Positions 11,161 through 22,885 of a DNA stretch of 64,000 nt are shown here, one piece after another. A model generated the notes under the pieces. The model did no database searches. It had not been told where the DNA came from and saw only the letters and a program-made list of their open reading frames with translations. The stretch comes from Trichostrongylus colubriformis (Eukaryota; Nematoda; Chromadorea; Rhabditida; Trichostrongylidae). A program made the position numbers and the translations under genes. Where the stretch lies: assembly GCA_963978905.1 (NCBI GenBank), contig OZ022256.1:33877426-33941425 (forward strand), read 5' to 3'. Within the stretch, counting starts at the first letter, position 1. Each line of letters begins with the position of its first letter.

Positions 11161-12359
11161 CTGCATAATAATGCCAAGTGTTTATTTCGATGATAAGCCA
11201 CCCGCATGTTATCATAAAGTTTGCATTCAGGCCTCAACTTACAGCTTTCCTAGACTAATGATAAATACGTATGAAAAATCTATCAACGCCATCATGAGCA
11301 AGTTGTAGGTAGCTCCCTGTAGCCGACTTAGCAATCAAAATCGCACTAAGGTTCAGTCAAACTCAACCAAAAACGTGTCCAATACCAAGAAGTGGAGTCC
11401 ATAAATCTTCCCACAATTCAAGATCCCATCTCGGATCACTAAGTTCATCGAGTTGATTTGATAGTTGTTTGAACAAAATGAGAGCAATCGCTCACGGAGC
11501 TTATCACGTCAAAATCGCTGTCGCGTACCTCCTTATCGACACTATGAATCGGAAAAAAAGAAGCGAACCTCCATGATTCAATGCAGATGTGGAGAAAAAT
11601 ATGCAGTCGGCAAGTCCCAAAAAATTCATTTGGACGAGCACAGAAGAACACTGACCAATTCCGCTGCATGCCCACAAATCAGCTTTTCCAGACACCGTAC
11701 GCTGAGGCGTATGAGGGCGTATGCTACATCAGTTTATGTGAAAGTTCTCTACAAGCATTACGTGCATCCTCTGAAGAGAGAAATTATGAAAGCGTTGGAG
11801 ATTCAACGAATCAGGCCTCAACTGAGCGCAGAGAAGCAGCTTCGCGACCTTTTGAGGCCAGTAGGGAAATGAGCAATGAGTTGGACTGGCAGCTCATCCT
11901 GGACCCTCATCAGCCAGACGTCTAGTCCTTTTCGTGTCCTGGTCTGTTTCGATTGACGTATAACTATGAGCAGTTGTTTGTACGTCAAGTATGGTAATTA
12001 AGATCTGAAAAGACATTAATGCCGAAAGCTTATCTTATCCTACTGCACAAAGTTCAGAGAATGAAGTTTTTGGCGTTAATCAATCCCTTCTCGGGAAGCG
12101 CCGCGCATTCTACCTTCATTTAGAATCGCGGTGGCTGGTGAATGTAATGTGGCCTATACAATGACATGCTGTGGCCAACCGATGTACAAGTCAGTGCTTT
12201 CATCTTAACAGAAGTCTGATGTGAATTTACCGACTCCGAAAGAAGGAAGGCTCGCTTGGCCAGGGCGGGCATTGATACAGGATTTGATCCTCCCACTCTG
12301 AGAGTGGGGTGCGCGCCACCTGTCTACACCACCTACGCCCATCCTACTGCATATGATCC

Positions 12360-12840
12360 GCTAACGTAAGTATATCTGTCCGTGTGTGTCTGTTTTTCAC
12401 GAAATCCATATCTCGCGCCACATTAACGATAGTGTCCTGAATTTCACAAGTGATATAAGGGGTAGTACGGGCATCGATGGTTAGGCACCGGGAGTGATGG
12501 CAGTTAATAAGGGCTTATAAGGAGCGTCAAAAGGCTAGTGTCGCATTCCGTTTCGCTTTTCGGGTTGACCCTGGAGCGCCAGTACTCATAGGGAATTTGA
12601 GGGGTGGGGCGGTGACATTAATGAGGGATGATGCAAATTGGTAACGGTAGATAGGAATTGTAAGGACCGTCGTAAAGTAAGTGTCGCCAAATCCGTTTCT
12701 TCTCAACAGAGTGTGAAGTGTCCAAACTCATAGTTAGTTGTTATAGGTGGTGGCACGGGGACCTTAAAGCCGATGGATCGAACATGATAACAACTGATTA
12801 GCGCTGATAAGAGCCGCTAGCAAACGACCGCTATAGTAAA
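12360..12840 (-). repeat. Interspersed repeat C copy
   Basis: Reverse-complement relative of 7255-8530: the GTCTGTTTTTCACGAAAT tail is followed by the AATTTCACAAGTGATATAAG and GATAAGAGCCG-type blocks. It has one unit rather than the expanded array. Non-coding. Confidence 0.6.
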
Positions 12841-12869
12841 AGCGTCCGATACTCAGTGCTACCGAGTGA

Positions 12870-13600
12870 ACTATTTTATGTTCTGACATCAGTTTCCAAC
12901 GTATCGACCGCTAAATTGCCTGGCGTTCTAAGAAATGATGTGTGTCCTTTGATACTGCGATCTACATGAATGATCGAGGCACGACCTAGATTTGTGATAG
13001 CGAAGCGATTCATTCTCTCATGCGGTACCAGCAACAATAATGGATATCGACCGCTACACTGCATAGAATTCCAAATAGTAGTGCGCATGTGGATCGACCA
13101 CCAACATGTTAGATTAGGCTGCGTTCATACCGAATTGAATAAGGGTTTTGGCGCATCGGCGCAACCGCGATTTGGGACTTTTGCCTTCATTTGCATTGTG
13201 GAAAATAGCCAAAATCGCAGATGCGCCGATCCACCAATTCTCTCAAATCGCGGATTCGCCAAGAATGCGCCAATTCTCTCGTATCGCGGATGCGCAAATG
13301 CGCTCATTTTCTCGACCGATACGTATGTTTGACTTTATGCCGATGCGCCAAAACTCTCATTCAATTCGGTAGCGGCATTAGATGCTCAGCGAAGAAACAA
13401 ATCGTTTATATTCGATGCAATCAAACGCAAAACTATCGATCTAAACCATGTATCTAAGTAGTGACCACTTCAGCCAAAGTGGTGAACGATTGGCGGATAA
13501 ACACACTTCATTGATGTTCTATTCATACATATTGATCGTCGATACCATTGTAACAAGAGGTATCGACCGCTAAATCATCTGGATCTTCGAAAAGTGGTGG
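12870..13600 (+). repeat. Interspersed repeat D, interrupted by a MITE
   Basis: Collinear with 48700-49050: shared blocks include TATCGACCGCTAAATTGCCT, TTTGTGATAGC and TAGATGCTCAGC. The copy at 48.9 kb lacks the 261-bp insert at 13117-13377 and so provides an empty site. Confidence 0.7.
13117..13377. mobile_element. MITE with internal minisatellite
   Basis: Inverted repeats of ~32 bp at 13129-13160 and 13339-13370 (ACCGAATTGAAT ... ATTCAATTCGGT) with 2-3 mismatches. The insert is flanked by TTA at 13114-13116 and 13378-13380, and the related locus near 48970 lacks it. Between the termini lie about three degenerate ~33-bp units of the form ATTCTCTC..TATCGCGGATGCGC. The ORFs here (13148, 13221) only translate the minisatellite. 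Confidence 0.75.
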
Positions 13601-14162
13601 TCTTCTTTAGTCGTGCAGTATGAGGTAGTAAATGACAAGATTATCGACACCCAATAGCTCATGCACCATTTGCTCAGCAAGTGAGTTCACTTTGTACTCT
13701 AGTATCAGTAGCAACGGGATGTTTCGACTGCGAAATGACTGCAAAAGAATTCCGAACACTAATGGGTAATTGTAGCGGCTCCATGGAAAACCTCACTGGC
13801 ATGCGCATGCAGCGCGTGCTCAGTAGCGTCATAGCCATAGCGCAGCGCGACGGTGTACGATGGCCTACGCTGCTACCAATGCTCTTCAACGACTAACAAA
13901 CTGAGAGGAGCACATAATGCTGCAGGAAGCCTTGTTAGGTGACAGCTGTGACTGCTGGTCTTTTTGGGTGTAGCAAATCTGCCCAGCCGTATGGATTCAT
14001 CTAAGCCTGAAAATTTAGAAGCTACGGAGCTTCCATGTTTTATCTGAGCGCTATGCTAGCAGCGCACGTCATCGCTTACTCTCGCGTTGGGCGGAGGCTC
14101 TGACGTCATCAAGCTCGCGTCGCATGCGTGCACTGATGAGTTTTTCCCTCCCCCCACTTGTA

Positions 14163-14310
14163 GAAATACCAGTTGGACTAGCGCTCATTGTCAGTACTAC
14201 GCTTATCACAATGTAGAACTGTGCGACATAGACATATTCGACACCTGTTGGTCAGTATGGATCCTCACACAATTCTGCTGCGTTATACGTGCAGTACTGT
14301 GCGATAATTC
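14163..14310 (+). repeat. Interspersed repeat F, copy 2
   Basis: Plus-orientation copy of the repeat at 5762-5960. It starts with AATACCAGTTGGACTAG and shares the TTATCACA, GTTGGTCAGTATGGATC-like and CAGTACTGTGCG blocks. Confidence 0.6.
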
Positions 14311-15071
14311 AACGGTCATTGAAAGGAATTTCAAGAGCATTAACAGCACTCAATAAAACAAAATGGAAATAGTGAAATTGATTACATGGCAGTATAATAG
14401 TCAGATTAGGGCAGTTGTCTATGACTTTCACGTTCAATGGAACTAATTATTTGAACCCCCATATTTAAATGAAGATCGGAATGTTAGAATGGTGACGATC
14501 ATCACAGACAGAGCCTAAGAAAGGGGCTGCTCGGAAAACTCAGGAACATTGTGGGAGTACGTCAGGCTCAACATACAAATCTTCAAACTCGCAATTGTTT
14601 CTACCTTTAAACGTGTTTTTGTGGCTATATGTGAATGCTAGAGGTGTGTCGCTCTTGCTCTTTTGTGCGCCGGAATGTATATAAAGTGCCCATGCAATCT
14701 TCCACCTACGACGATGGAGCAAAATCCTTTCAATTTTCGCGGGAGTGGCAGATGTTGTTTACAAAGCCTATCAAAGGACTTCACTTTACTAGCAGAAAAC
14801 ATACGGCTAGCCTATGCTAATTGCTGTCGAAGCATATGAACGCAGGACCATCTATGGTCCCCAACTCTGGCAGTTGCATATCGGTACGCTGCTACCTTAC
14901 AAAAACGAGGAGCCGGTTCATATGAATTGGACATATCAGGTTGTGGTCAATTTTAAGCGGCTAGATTGAGTCCTTCGAGGTTTCGAAAAAGGACTACCAC
15001 GATTGCAAGAACCATGGTCAGAAGTTCATGGGTAAAGACAGCCAAAGGGATAATATGGGTCCCCCAAAACA

Positions 15072-15360
15072 AGATATTCACTTGAAAACTAGGGGTCTAG
15101 GGAGCCTATCTGTGGCGAAATCCCTACGAAAAAAAGACACCCCTAAGCTGTGGCGCAGGCGCCCACTTTAGCTCCAGCCGCCTTTTTTGGCTCGATCCTC
15201 CTCCTCGGGCCAACTTTGCCTAGAAATGACTGGAGCGTAGAGTAATGACATGATTGCAGAATGATACTTATCGCATCGTACTGAGCAGTATTGATCGAAA
15301 TGACGCGGTGCTTGACATGTCAGCTTTCATGGGCGAAAACCTCCACCTGTCACTACCACC
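15072..15360 (+). repeat. TTAA-type MITE family B, diverged copy
   Basis: Shares with 37167-37555 the blocks TGGCGAAATCCC, GAGTAATGA, CAGAATGATACTTATCG and CGGTGCTTGAC. The left end TTGAAAACTAGGGG is a degraded TTGA/TTAA terminus. Non-coding. Confidence 0.6.
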
Positions 15361-15909
15361 ACAATTACTGCCTTTGAAGTGGATAATTATTTTAATAGTC
15401 ATACAGCCGATAAGAACCCACTGAACTAACTACGTTGGCTCTGGGCGTATGCCATCAGGACAGAAAAGCCGCGTGACCGCGTTTGGCACGCGAAGCGATA
15501 GTGTGAGATACGCGCGCCGTATCAGTTGTAACCTTAGCGATTACGCCTAGAACAAGGCGTAGAGCGCCGTCGTCGCTTCAGGACCCATGCAATACGGCGC
15601 GCATAGCTCGCACTATCGCGTCGCACACCGAACGCTGCAGAGCGATGTTTCTGTGCTCATGGAATACACCCTATTCGCTCTGATTAGAAGCAAATGGAGC
15701 CCTATAGTCTCTACTCGAGGATTTTCATGATTAACGGGATGTGATAGTGCACCAGGGGCCAAACACAGGGTGGTTCAATTCATTTGGTGAGTTCACCTAC
15801 AGTAGAATCAGTACCACGTTAGCAGCATTTTGAAAGACCACAGTCAGGTCTCCTTGACAATGAAGTGGGTGTACTCCTAGTACACATAAGTCTTTCGAAA
15901 AGTACTGAC

Positions 15910-15985
15910 CAGATACGAGTTCCAAAATAATGAGAAGTGGCTGTTCGTCTACTGCAACTCCATAGATGCGTACAATATTTTTGTG
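15910..15985 (-). CDS. Tyrosine kinase exon, beta4-beta5/hinge
   Basis: Encodes HKNIVRIYGVAVDEQP then LLIILELVS: strands beta4-beta5 and the hinge. The acceptor (CATCTTCAG) and the preceding exon end define a 64-nt intron in phase 0, a typical nematode short intron. The donor G/GTCAGT leaves phase 1, matching the exon at 11160. Confidence 0.85.
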
Positions 15986-16049
15986 CTGAAGATGTATTGC
16001 GATAAAATCCTGTTCTCGAGAACTATTGATCTTAAGCAATGCAAATTAC

Positions 16050-16127
16050 TTTAAATAAACGCATCAGGCGTGCTTCCTTCATCATCTCCTTGATTTTTGC
16101 TTTGTCGAGATCCGTATGAGACTTTGT
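16050..16127 (-). CDS. Tyrosine kinase exon, alpha-C helix
   Basis: A 78-nt, phase 0 to phase 0 exon after the acceptor CATTTAG. It encodes DKAKIKEMMKEARLM, whose Glu in MKEARLM is the expected salt-bridge partner of the VAIK lysine in the previous exon. Donor AAA/GTAATT. Confidence 0.8.
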
Positions 16128-16182
16128 CTAAATGAACAGTTCATAACATACTAACGATCTCGTTACGATGTTACAGCTCTAC

Positions 16183-16344
16183 CTGCTTTATGGCTACCGC
16201 GACTGTTTTCCTGGTTTTGGTTCTGAGCACTCCTTCTCGCACCATTCCGTAGGCTCCTTCTCCCAGTAGTTTTCCTTGCTGGAGATCCGAATGGTAATAC
16301 TCCCACGACTGCTGCCGGATTGGATATAGAAGCATGAAATTGGC
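16183..16344 (-). CDS. Tyrosine kinase exon, SH2-kinase linker and G-loop
   Basis: Encodes MLLYPIRQQSWEYYHSDL, the linker seen between SH2 and kinase domains in FER/FES-like kinases, then GEGAYGMV (glycine-rich loop) and VAVAIK (ATP-positioning lysine). Acceptor ACATTTAG at 16345-16346, donor CAG/GTAGAG, 162 nt, phase 0 at both ends. The linker means an SH2 domain should lie upstream; the only SH2 sequence I see on this strand is at 42370-42729. A cytoplasmic phosphotyrosine kinase is expected; substrate unknown. Confidence 0.85.
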
Positions 16345-16999
16345 CTAAATGTTTGTGCTTATTGCGAAAAATCTACTACAATATTTGAAAGCTCTTTCTC
16401 TGTCAAAAAGGTATTAACACTGCCATTTGTGTATGACATCGGACGATAATTTCAGGCCACTAGGTATGTTACTGAAGGAACAAGGGTGGGAGCTGAAAGC
16501 GAGGGCTAAGTTCGGACTGAATGTGTTATTAGAACCCCGATGTTCACATAATTAATAACATGGCGAGTCCCTTTCGAAGCATGCGTGTGGAGATGATCAT
16601 GAAGCAGAGGAGTCTTACTAGCGTGTGCACATGACCTTCAGAGTCAGCACCTTCAACGGTGAGTGTATGGCCTTTTCCTCTTGTGATGGGGACAGCGATG
16701 CGTTCCTCCCAAATTCACCGAATTCCACTAGTTTAATCCATGAGTCAGCGATCACTTTGGCAAAGCCTCGTTTTTTAAATTTCTCTACCTGCCATGGTGC
16801 TATCAATTCCTCACAGCATTGATGTGTGTTATCACGTGCCGCTAGTGACCTCCGTCGCTTACACCTGCAGTTGTCTTAGCACGCGGACAATGATGGAACA
16901 TGTCAATCCCGGGAAAAGGAGTCGGGATGGAAATTAATTCTTGCTGAACCTTTGTGTGCAAGGATTATCAGCTATCCTACTATGTTAGTGTTTGCATTT
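16345..16999. other. No recognised gene
   Basis: Sequence upstream of the kinase G-loop exon. The minus ORF 16618-16806 is open but has no recognisable domain; the missing second half of the SH2 domain could not be identified here. Confidence 0.3.
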
Positions 17000-17340
17000 T
17001 ACAAGTGACATAGGAGGTGGTAAGGGAACCCCAAGGGTTCCCTTATCTTCCCTTATCACTCCCTGTATCACTTTTGAAGTTCAAAACTCTTCGATGGACC
17101 AAAAGTGTTAGCAGCTGGGCTGATATGGAGCCTCCGAAGGCGAATCTCGCCGAATCCCTTCGCTTTTTGGGTTTAACCTAGAGCACCGACACTCGTAGGC
17201 ATCTTCAAGAACGAGAGGAGGACATTAGTGGTGGGTGACACCCAAATTGGTAACTGGTGAAGGGCCAATGTAGGAAAATTCGTTTCGCTTTTGTGGGTAA
17301 CGGTGGTATAATCACATTCACAGGTATTGCAGGGTACGGA
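17000..17340 (-). repeat. Interspersed repeat C copy
   Basis: Relative of 12360-12840 and 48270-48600, with the same order of motifs (GTGACATAGGAGGTGGTAAG, CGCTTTTTGGGTTTAACC, GACATTAGTGGTGGGTGA). It directly abuts the MITE at 17349. Confidence 0.55.
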
Positions 17341-17348
17341 GACCTTAA

Positions 17349-18012
17349 AGGCAGTATTAGGAAAATTCGGACGAAAAGTAAAAGAAGTGAATATGAAAGT
17401 CGATATGCCTAGTAATAGGACGGTGAAAAAAAAGGATGGAATTAGCCAAAAACCCGAGAAATAGGACCCCCTCTCCACCGTTGATTCTCGAGTGAACGAC
17501 TACTTCGTCAACAGGCGGGTGGCCCGGACGACTCTGCCACTGGCATGTATCCAGGTAATCGATGCGCAAAAACACCGTGGAAATAATACAAAAAACTTGG
17601 AAGGCACCCCATCGTAGACTGCAGACGGGAGAAGACACTAAGTGAGAATTAAAGGAAAAGAAAAGAAGGATAGAAAAGAAAAACTCGCGAAATCTATGGG
17701 TAAGCAGCAAAAAGCAAAAACACTAAAACAGATAATCAGCTGATTAGAAAAGGGTCTGCGACGCTCTGTTTACGAAAGCGCGCTCGATCGCTCCAGCCGG
17801 CCGCATCGCGTTGGCCCCTCCCACCCCAGCCAATCATGGGGAGCTCGTCGCCAGGAGGCGGGCTGCCCTGATGATGCCGCCTCCACCACAGCTCAAGGGG
17901 GGGGGGCCTTTCGCGGGGGATTCCGCCATGCAAAGGCCTCTCAGACCCGTAGTTTTTCACTAAATGCTCCTTTTCGGATTCCCTGTCACCCAAATTATCC
18001 CAAACACTGTCT
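17349..18012. mobile_element. TTAA-flanked MITE
   Basis: TTAA at 17345-17348 and 18013-18016 flanks inverted termini AGGCAGTATTAGG and AGACAGTGTTTGGGATAA. It is 664 bp, related to 41278-41812 over most of its length (shared ACGAAAAGTAAAAGAAG, TATGCCTAGTA-like and GGGATTCCCTGTCACCCA-like blocks). ORFs inside on both strands are not conserved and I reject them as genes. TTAA target sites are the hallmark of piggyBac-type transposition. Confidence 0.8.
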
Positions 18013-18019
18013 TTAATGG

Positions 18020-18600
18020 TGACTTCTCGACCGATAACGGCTTACAGGGACTGACAAGAGCCTTCAGAGAGAGGATGGGATAAATACGGTACACTGCTTA
18101 CTACTAGTATACGACTACTATAGTAACTGCTTACGATGTTCAGTGCCAGCGGGTGAACATATTCTGTTTATGATCTGATATCAGATGTATCGACCAGGCT
18201 TGCGTCAAAAATAATGGTGTATGCCTTTTGATACTGCGATTTACATGAATGATCAAGATGATCACATTTCATTCCTGATCCCACTATCATTGCAATGATG
18301 ACAGGTGACCACGTTAGATCATTTAGATCTCCAAAAAAGGGTGACCTTCTTTAGTTACGATATGCTGTGGCAAATAACAGATTATCAACAGCCAATAGAT
18401 TGAGCACTACATGCTGAGCAGTGACATGCGTCGCACTCCTATGTAGTAGTAGCTGGATATTTGACAGCTGAATTGTGAGGGATTCCCAAAAGTGATAGGT
18501 ATTAGTTGAGGTAACAGTTGAGCTGGAGCACACTACTAAGCGCATCAAACAAGGAAGGTGCATGGGCCTGATCGATATCGATTGATATAGGAAAGCGATG
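18020..18600 (+). repeat. Repeat D fragments and a family E MITE terminus
   Basis: Shares TGTATCGACC, TGATACTGCGAT and GAATGATC-type blocks with the repeat D copies at 12.9 and 48.7 kb. GGAGCACACTACTAAGCGC near 18526 resembles a family E MITE terminus, followed by its GATCGATATCGATTG interior. Boundaries are uncertain. Confidence 0.5.
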
Positions 18601-20045
18601 AAACTAATGGGATTTTGGCTCTTCTTTAATGTTTCTGCGGGGTGTCTCTTTTTGCATACCGTTCGAATGATGATACCGAACAACAGATATCGACATCGAC
18701 CGAGCCCATTTTTCTTGCTTCCCTGTTGGGTGTGTTTACTCACGACAAAAAATCGGTTCGCGGCGCCATCAGCACGGTTGCCGCCGCCAGCTGGGATTTC
18801 GCACAGGACCCAAAGTTATGGCACCGTGGGAGCCTTTGAAAAAAACCGCATTTCTTGTGTTTTGATAGCTGAGAACCATGAAGCAGTGATGCAGACTGTA
18901 CAATTGCAGGTTGCTATCGCAATGAGCGGGGCATCTAATAGAAAGTAGCCCATCTAAGCATCTTGAGTGGATTTTTAGGGTTCAAACTGCAATCTCAGGT
19001 AAATATTTTTGCTTTTTGTATACTTTTGCCTGAGCCTTAGTGTAGAAAAAAAGATTCCTATCCCCTTCTAGGCACAGGTTATTGATGTTCATAGTGAACT
19101 GCCCCCTCCTTCCTCATCCGATAACTGTAGCCAACTGTTACTTCTTCCTCGGAAATGAAAAGTTGGTCCAGTCGGGAGCCTCGGTAAGCAGGCCTCTGTT
19201 ACTCAAAGCGAAAAAAAGCAAAAGAAGTTTCTTCGGAATTGCACCACGGACTATCATTGCTTTCATTGATAAATTAATGCAATTGATAATGGTCCGTCCT
19301 GCAACTCCAACGAAATTACGCATTTTCATGAGCTAAATCTGGTACAGCAGCTTGGACTTCGAGAACTACGAAAGGACTAATGCTGACCGATTTCTAAAGT
19401 AAGCAGGAAGCATAGAATACAACTGTCACGCTGGTGTCTAGGGAATTTTGAAGGAAAAATGACTTTGGACGACAGACTTCAAAGGACTTGCACGCAATCG
19501 CACGCAAAAAACCAACACGGAGTCGCTGCGCCGCTTGCCGCGGGTGGACACGCAATTTTTTGTCGTAAATACAGTACAAGTGTAGCATAGGTGGGATTTC
19601 GGTCGCCAATAAAATACCACCACTTTCATCGATTCTTTACTTATTCAGTGAGAAGGGGGCTGAGCTCCGGCTCTTTTTTCTTACGAGATGGTCCAATTCG
19701 CTTGCTTCCCGAAATAACGGTCGAGATCTCGTTTCGTTAAGAACTTTCGTGCACTGGACGACGATTGGAAGGACCGTTTAATGTGGAAGAGAAGTTGGGA
19801 CCCGCGCAAGGGCAATCGCCGTGCTGAAGGACGGGTCGCCTAAGCAACCTAAATAAGTAAGTAACACATACCCTTCCCTGTTTGATGGCGCAGTAGTGTG
19901 AAGCTCAACAGATCTTAATTGACACGAATATTTGAGACACACTTCGCGCTCATTCACGAGAGGACGCACAGCTGGAAGCCACTGCTGCTCGCGCGCTGAA
20001 GGGCGGTCTTGCCACGCCATAATGCCTTCACCTGTCTCCTCCTCT
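18601..20045. other. No recognised gene
   Basis: Several ORFs of 62-116 codons occur on both strands (for example 18598-18948 and 19082-19336), none with a domain or supported splice structure. Confidence 0.3.
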
Positions 20046-20329
20046 GAGCAAGCACGGTATGTGCTTCAAAGGCATCAGAAGGGATAAAGGAAAACTGAGA
20101 TCCGGGAGTACATGTCCTCTGTAAATAAACCTTTTACTTCAGAAGAGGTCTTATGCGGCGAGGATCGCATTGAAAAAACGCGATTTGGAGTCGTCATTTT
20201 TTCAATGCGATTCTCGCCGCATAAGACCTCTTCTGAAGTAAAAGGTTTATTTACAGAGGACATGTACTCCCGGATCTCAGTTTTCCTTTATCCCTTCTGA
20301 TGCCTTTGAAGCACATACCGTGCTTGCTC
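20046..20329. repeat. 284-bp near-perfect palindrome
   Basis: Symmetric about 20187. Both arms carry the MITE family A terminal sequence (TTCAAAGGCATCAG.. and its complement), and the symmetry continues 19 bp past those termini into flanking DNA (20046-20064 against 20311-20329). The two ORFs at 20075-20263 (-) and 20112-20300 (+) translate to nearly the same peptide because of the symmetry and are not genes. Confidence 0.9.
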
Positions 20330-21390
20330 CTTTCTCTACTATTAGTAGTTTGAGCACCCCTACTGTTGTATTCCACAGTCTGCCGAATTCATCACTTCGG
20401 GCTCTTCAACTCGTCCGTCTTGTCGTTTACTTTCAGCGTTACTACAGCGGTGCTAATGTACTTACGGTGGGAGTTGAGAGGTGGAAAGAGGAGGAGAGAT
20501 CACTACATAAAGCTCGACACTGACGCTATTTTTGCCCAGGTTTTATTATGGAAGGAAACTTCCATAGTATATTTGAGGATAGTATAGGGTGAGAGACATC
20601 ACTACTATCACATCAGAACAGGACTGGAGCAGATGCAATCAGCACAGAGGTGACGCCAACACCAGGAACGTCGGAGGTCTCACTCGTAATCAGCGCTCTG
20701 AATAATCTCGTAGATAAATTTTCATCAGAAGTTAATTTTTAGCCCAGGCCAATGGCGATTTTGGAGTTGCAGTGCTCAATTAGTACCGAAAAACTAACCT
20801 ATAACACATAGTTTATGAGTTCCAATGTGACTGGCAGGAGGAAAATAGTCATCTTTGAGAACCTTTGTTGAAAAAAATTCTACGACGTTCGCAAAAAAAT
20901 GTGTCTACGGCGCCTTAACTCGCCAAAGTACAATATGGGAATACGGTAGTACCACTGCTACGTAATTACACATGTCAGCGCCGTAAGGAACTGATAGCAT
21001 CTCCACCGTTGTGATTATTCAACACATTGTGCACCACGATTATCTAAGAAATAACATGAGCTGCTCATTTCCTCTCATCGAAATGCACGAACTTTTGTTG
21101 ACGGTTTTGAGATTATGATCGCGAGTACGACTACTCCTGCAGCAGATGACCAGGCGTATCCGTTTGTGCGGGGTTGGGGCTGTGAGAGGACTGAGAAGAG
21201 AATGTCCACTAAAAAGCCGTCCAGCTTCCTCAATTTTTTTCTGCAAAATAAGGCCAAAAATTATCGTGAGAAAAGCGGAAACTGATTTGCTTTCCTTGCA
21301 GCTGAAAGGAGATGCTGCTTGATCAAGCTGCTTGATGGAGAATACTGAAGAGGCAGCTGCAGCAATGGGCATGAGCTATCTAAGCGCAGC
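20330..21390. other. No recognised gene
   Basis: The first ~80 bp (GAGCACCCCTACTGTTG, TGCCGAATTCATC) resemble a family A MITE end. The rest is unmatched. Two overlapping minus ORFs (21040-21372, 21075-21257) follow an acceptor-like TTATTTTGCAG, and one has a hydrophobic stretch (AAGVVVLAIII); neither is recognised. Confidence 0.3.
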
Positions 21391-21395
21391 TCTTC

Positions 21396-21734
21396 TCAGG
21401 CTCTATCAATAAGTCCGGAGAGACTTTTTATAAACTGCACTTTAGCTATCTCATATCCTAGATCATATGAGTAGAGCTTTTGCCTCTCATTCTGGTTTAC
21501 ATGCAGTACCCACTCTTTATCGTCGATGATTACATCGTGTAGCCACGCAAAGGTCAGATGAAACGTAAAGGAGAGTGGTGACGTTCGAGCAAGGATCGAG
21601 CCGTAAACCACATACTTCAAGTGCCCCAGTGTTCTGACTGTGCAGCATTGGGAGTGCCCATTCTCGAGACGGATCCCTTCACTCTGGCTTGGCGTTACTG
21701 CATCGGTGGAACAAGCATCGATAATTCTCGACAA
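21396..21734 (-). CDS. Unrecognised ORF, possible exon
   Basis: A 112-codon ORF. Its second half alternates hydrophobic residues and contains KEWVLHVNQNE, faintly like the late beta strands of a galectin fold, but the galectin sugar-binding signature is not visible, so this is a weak hint only. A second ORF (21679-21903) overlaps its start in another frame and may be an upstream exon. No clear start or splice site decides the model. Confidence 0.25.
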   Translation of the reverse strand: MSRIIDACSTDAVTPSQSEGIRLENGHSQCCTVRTLGHLKYVVYGSILARTSPLSFTFHLTFAWLHDVIIDDKEWVLHVNQNERQKLYSYDLGYEIAKVQFIKSLSGLIDRA

Positions 21735-22345
21735 AGAAATGTCTTCGAATGGACTGTGCCCGCACTACAAATGAGTTGAATGACCGCATACACATCTGTT
21801 GCTTGCGTTGAATCTGCCCCTTCAACATCCCAGCGGTCTCTTCAGAAATCGGAATTGTATGATATGACAAGCAACGAGCAAAACGCACGTACAGCAATAT
21901 CATGCAAGCAGCAACTTTGAATTTTCGGAAATGTTCGAGAGGTTTTCATAACAATGAAAGCGAAGTGTCCGGAACTTGCATGCCAAACTTATACACAACG
22001 AGCAGAAAGGCGTTTTGTCACGCGGTCACAACTACAATAAATAATTGCTCGACACAGTACACGAAGGCGAGTGTGAATGACGAAACAGTTTTAGCTACGA
22101 TACGCACTCCGTGCGTGCGTAACACGTCTGTGATGAGACGACGTGTGAGCATAAGATAGTTTGATTAGAATTCACTCACCATTGTGGGTAGCAAAGAGGC
22201 TTCACTGAATTAACCCCTATTCGAGTGGACTCAACCATCAGTGAGATTTACTGGACACGGATTTTAAAGTTATGCTTTTGTATCCTAAGGTGGTACGGCT
22301 TATCACCCGCTTACGGCCTTATGCAACAATCTGATTTTCACTTAA

Positions 22346-22881
22346 AGACAGCATTAGGGGTAATGCGGTAATGGAGAAATCTCCACAAGAAGTCACTCAC
22401 ATGGTAGTCCTGGGCCTAAGAAGGCTATCTGTGGCGAAATCCCGGTGAAAACGCGTCCCTCCAAGCTGTAGAAACCCTGCAAAACGCCGCAACCATGCAG
22501 CGGTTCCTCCTCTTGGACACAGCGGTCCCGCTTCCCGATGCGTGATTCCCGATTGACTGGGGTGGAAGCGGCCAAGAAGATGCGGCGGGATCGAAGGTTT
22601 TGCGGCGCGCTTTCGCAGTTTTAGCTTGAAGCTCACTCCAAAAAGTAGATCCTGTCGTATTTTCAAACATTTCCTTGTGTTTACTTGGCAACATGCCAAT
22701 GGGAAACTAGATCAGACTACCCGCCTCTTGAAGTCGAGAATCAGTAGTGGGAAGGGGTCCTATTTTTCGGGTTTTTGGCCATTTCCATCCGTTTTTTCTC
22801 TACTGTCCTGTTACTAGACATCTCGACATTCATATGCACTATTTCTTTTACTTTTCGTCCGGCTTTCCCCTAATGCCGCCT
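22346..22881. mobile_element. TTAA-flanked MITE
   Basis: TTAA at 22342-22345 and 22882-22885 flanks termini AGACAGCATTAGGGGTAA and the complement of AGGCGGCATTAGGGGAAA. The left third matches family B (AAGAAGTCACTCACATGG, GGCGAAATCCC) and the right part matches 41278-41812 in reverse complement, so this 536-bp copy bridges the two subfamilies. Non-coding. Confidence 0.85.
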
Positions 22882-22885
22882 TTAA

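Larger units (their letters stand above)
11161..15909 (-). other. Repeat-filled kinase intron
   Basis: The predicted intron between the hinge exon and the catalytic-loop exon. It holds repeat C (12360-12840), repeat D with a nested MITE (12870-13600), repeat F (14163-14310) and a TTAA-type MITE relative (15072-15360). The overlapping plus-strand ORFs at 11465-11925 are open in two frames at once and have no recognisable domain. Confidence 0.55.

Noticed and set aside
11465..11925. Two overlapping plus-strand ORFs of 135 and 114 codons in the kinase intron
   Set aside because: Both frames are open over the same bases, with no domain, splice evidence or repeat match.
12267..12340. tRNA-like sequence on the minus strand, 74 nt, with a partial acceptor stem and a GGATCAAATCC B-box-like block
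   Set aside because: The D-arm does not pair, the anticodon loop lacks the U before the anticodon, and the T-arm is too short. It may be a tRNA-derived fragment, but it is not a supportable tRNA gene.
16618..16806. Minus ORF just upstream of the kinase linker as the missing SH2 half
   Set aside because: The sequence does not show the SH2 beta D-helix B pattern, and its phase and donor do not fit the next exon.
20075..20300. Two nearly identical 62-codon ORFs on opposite strands
   Set aside because: A direct consequence of the palindrome symmetry.
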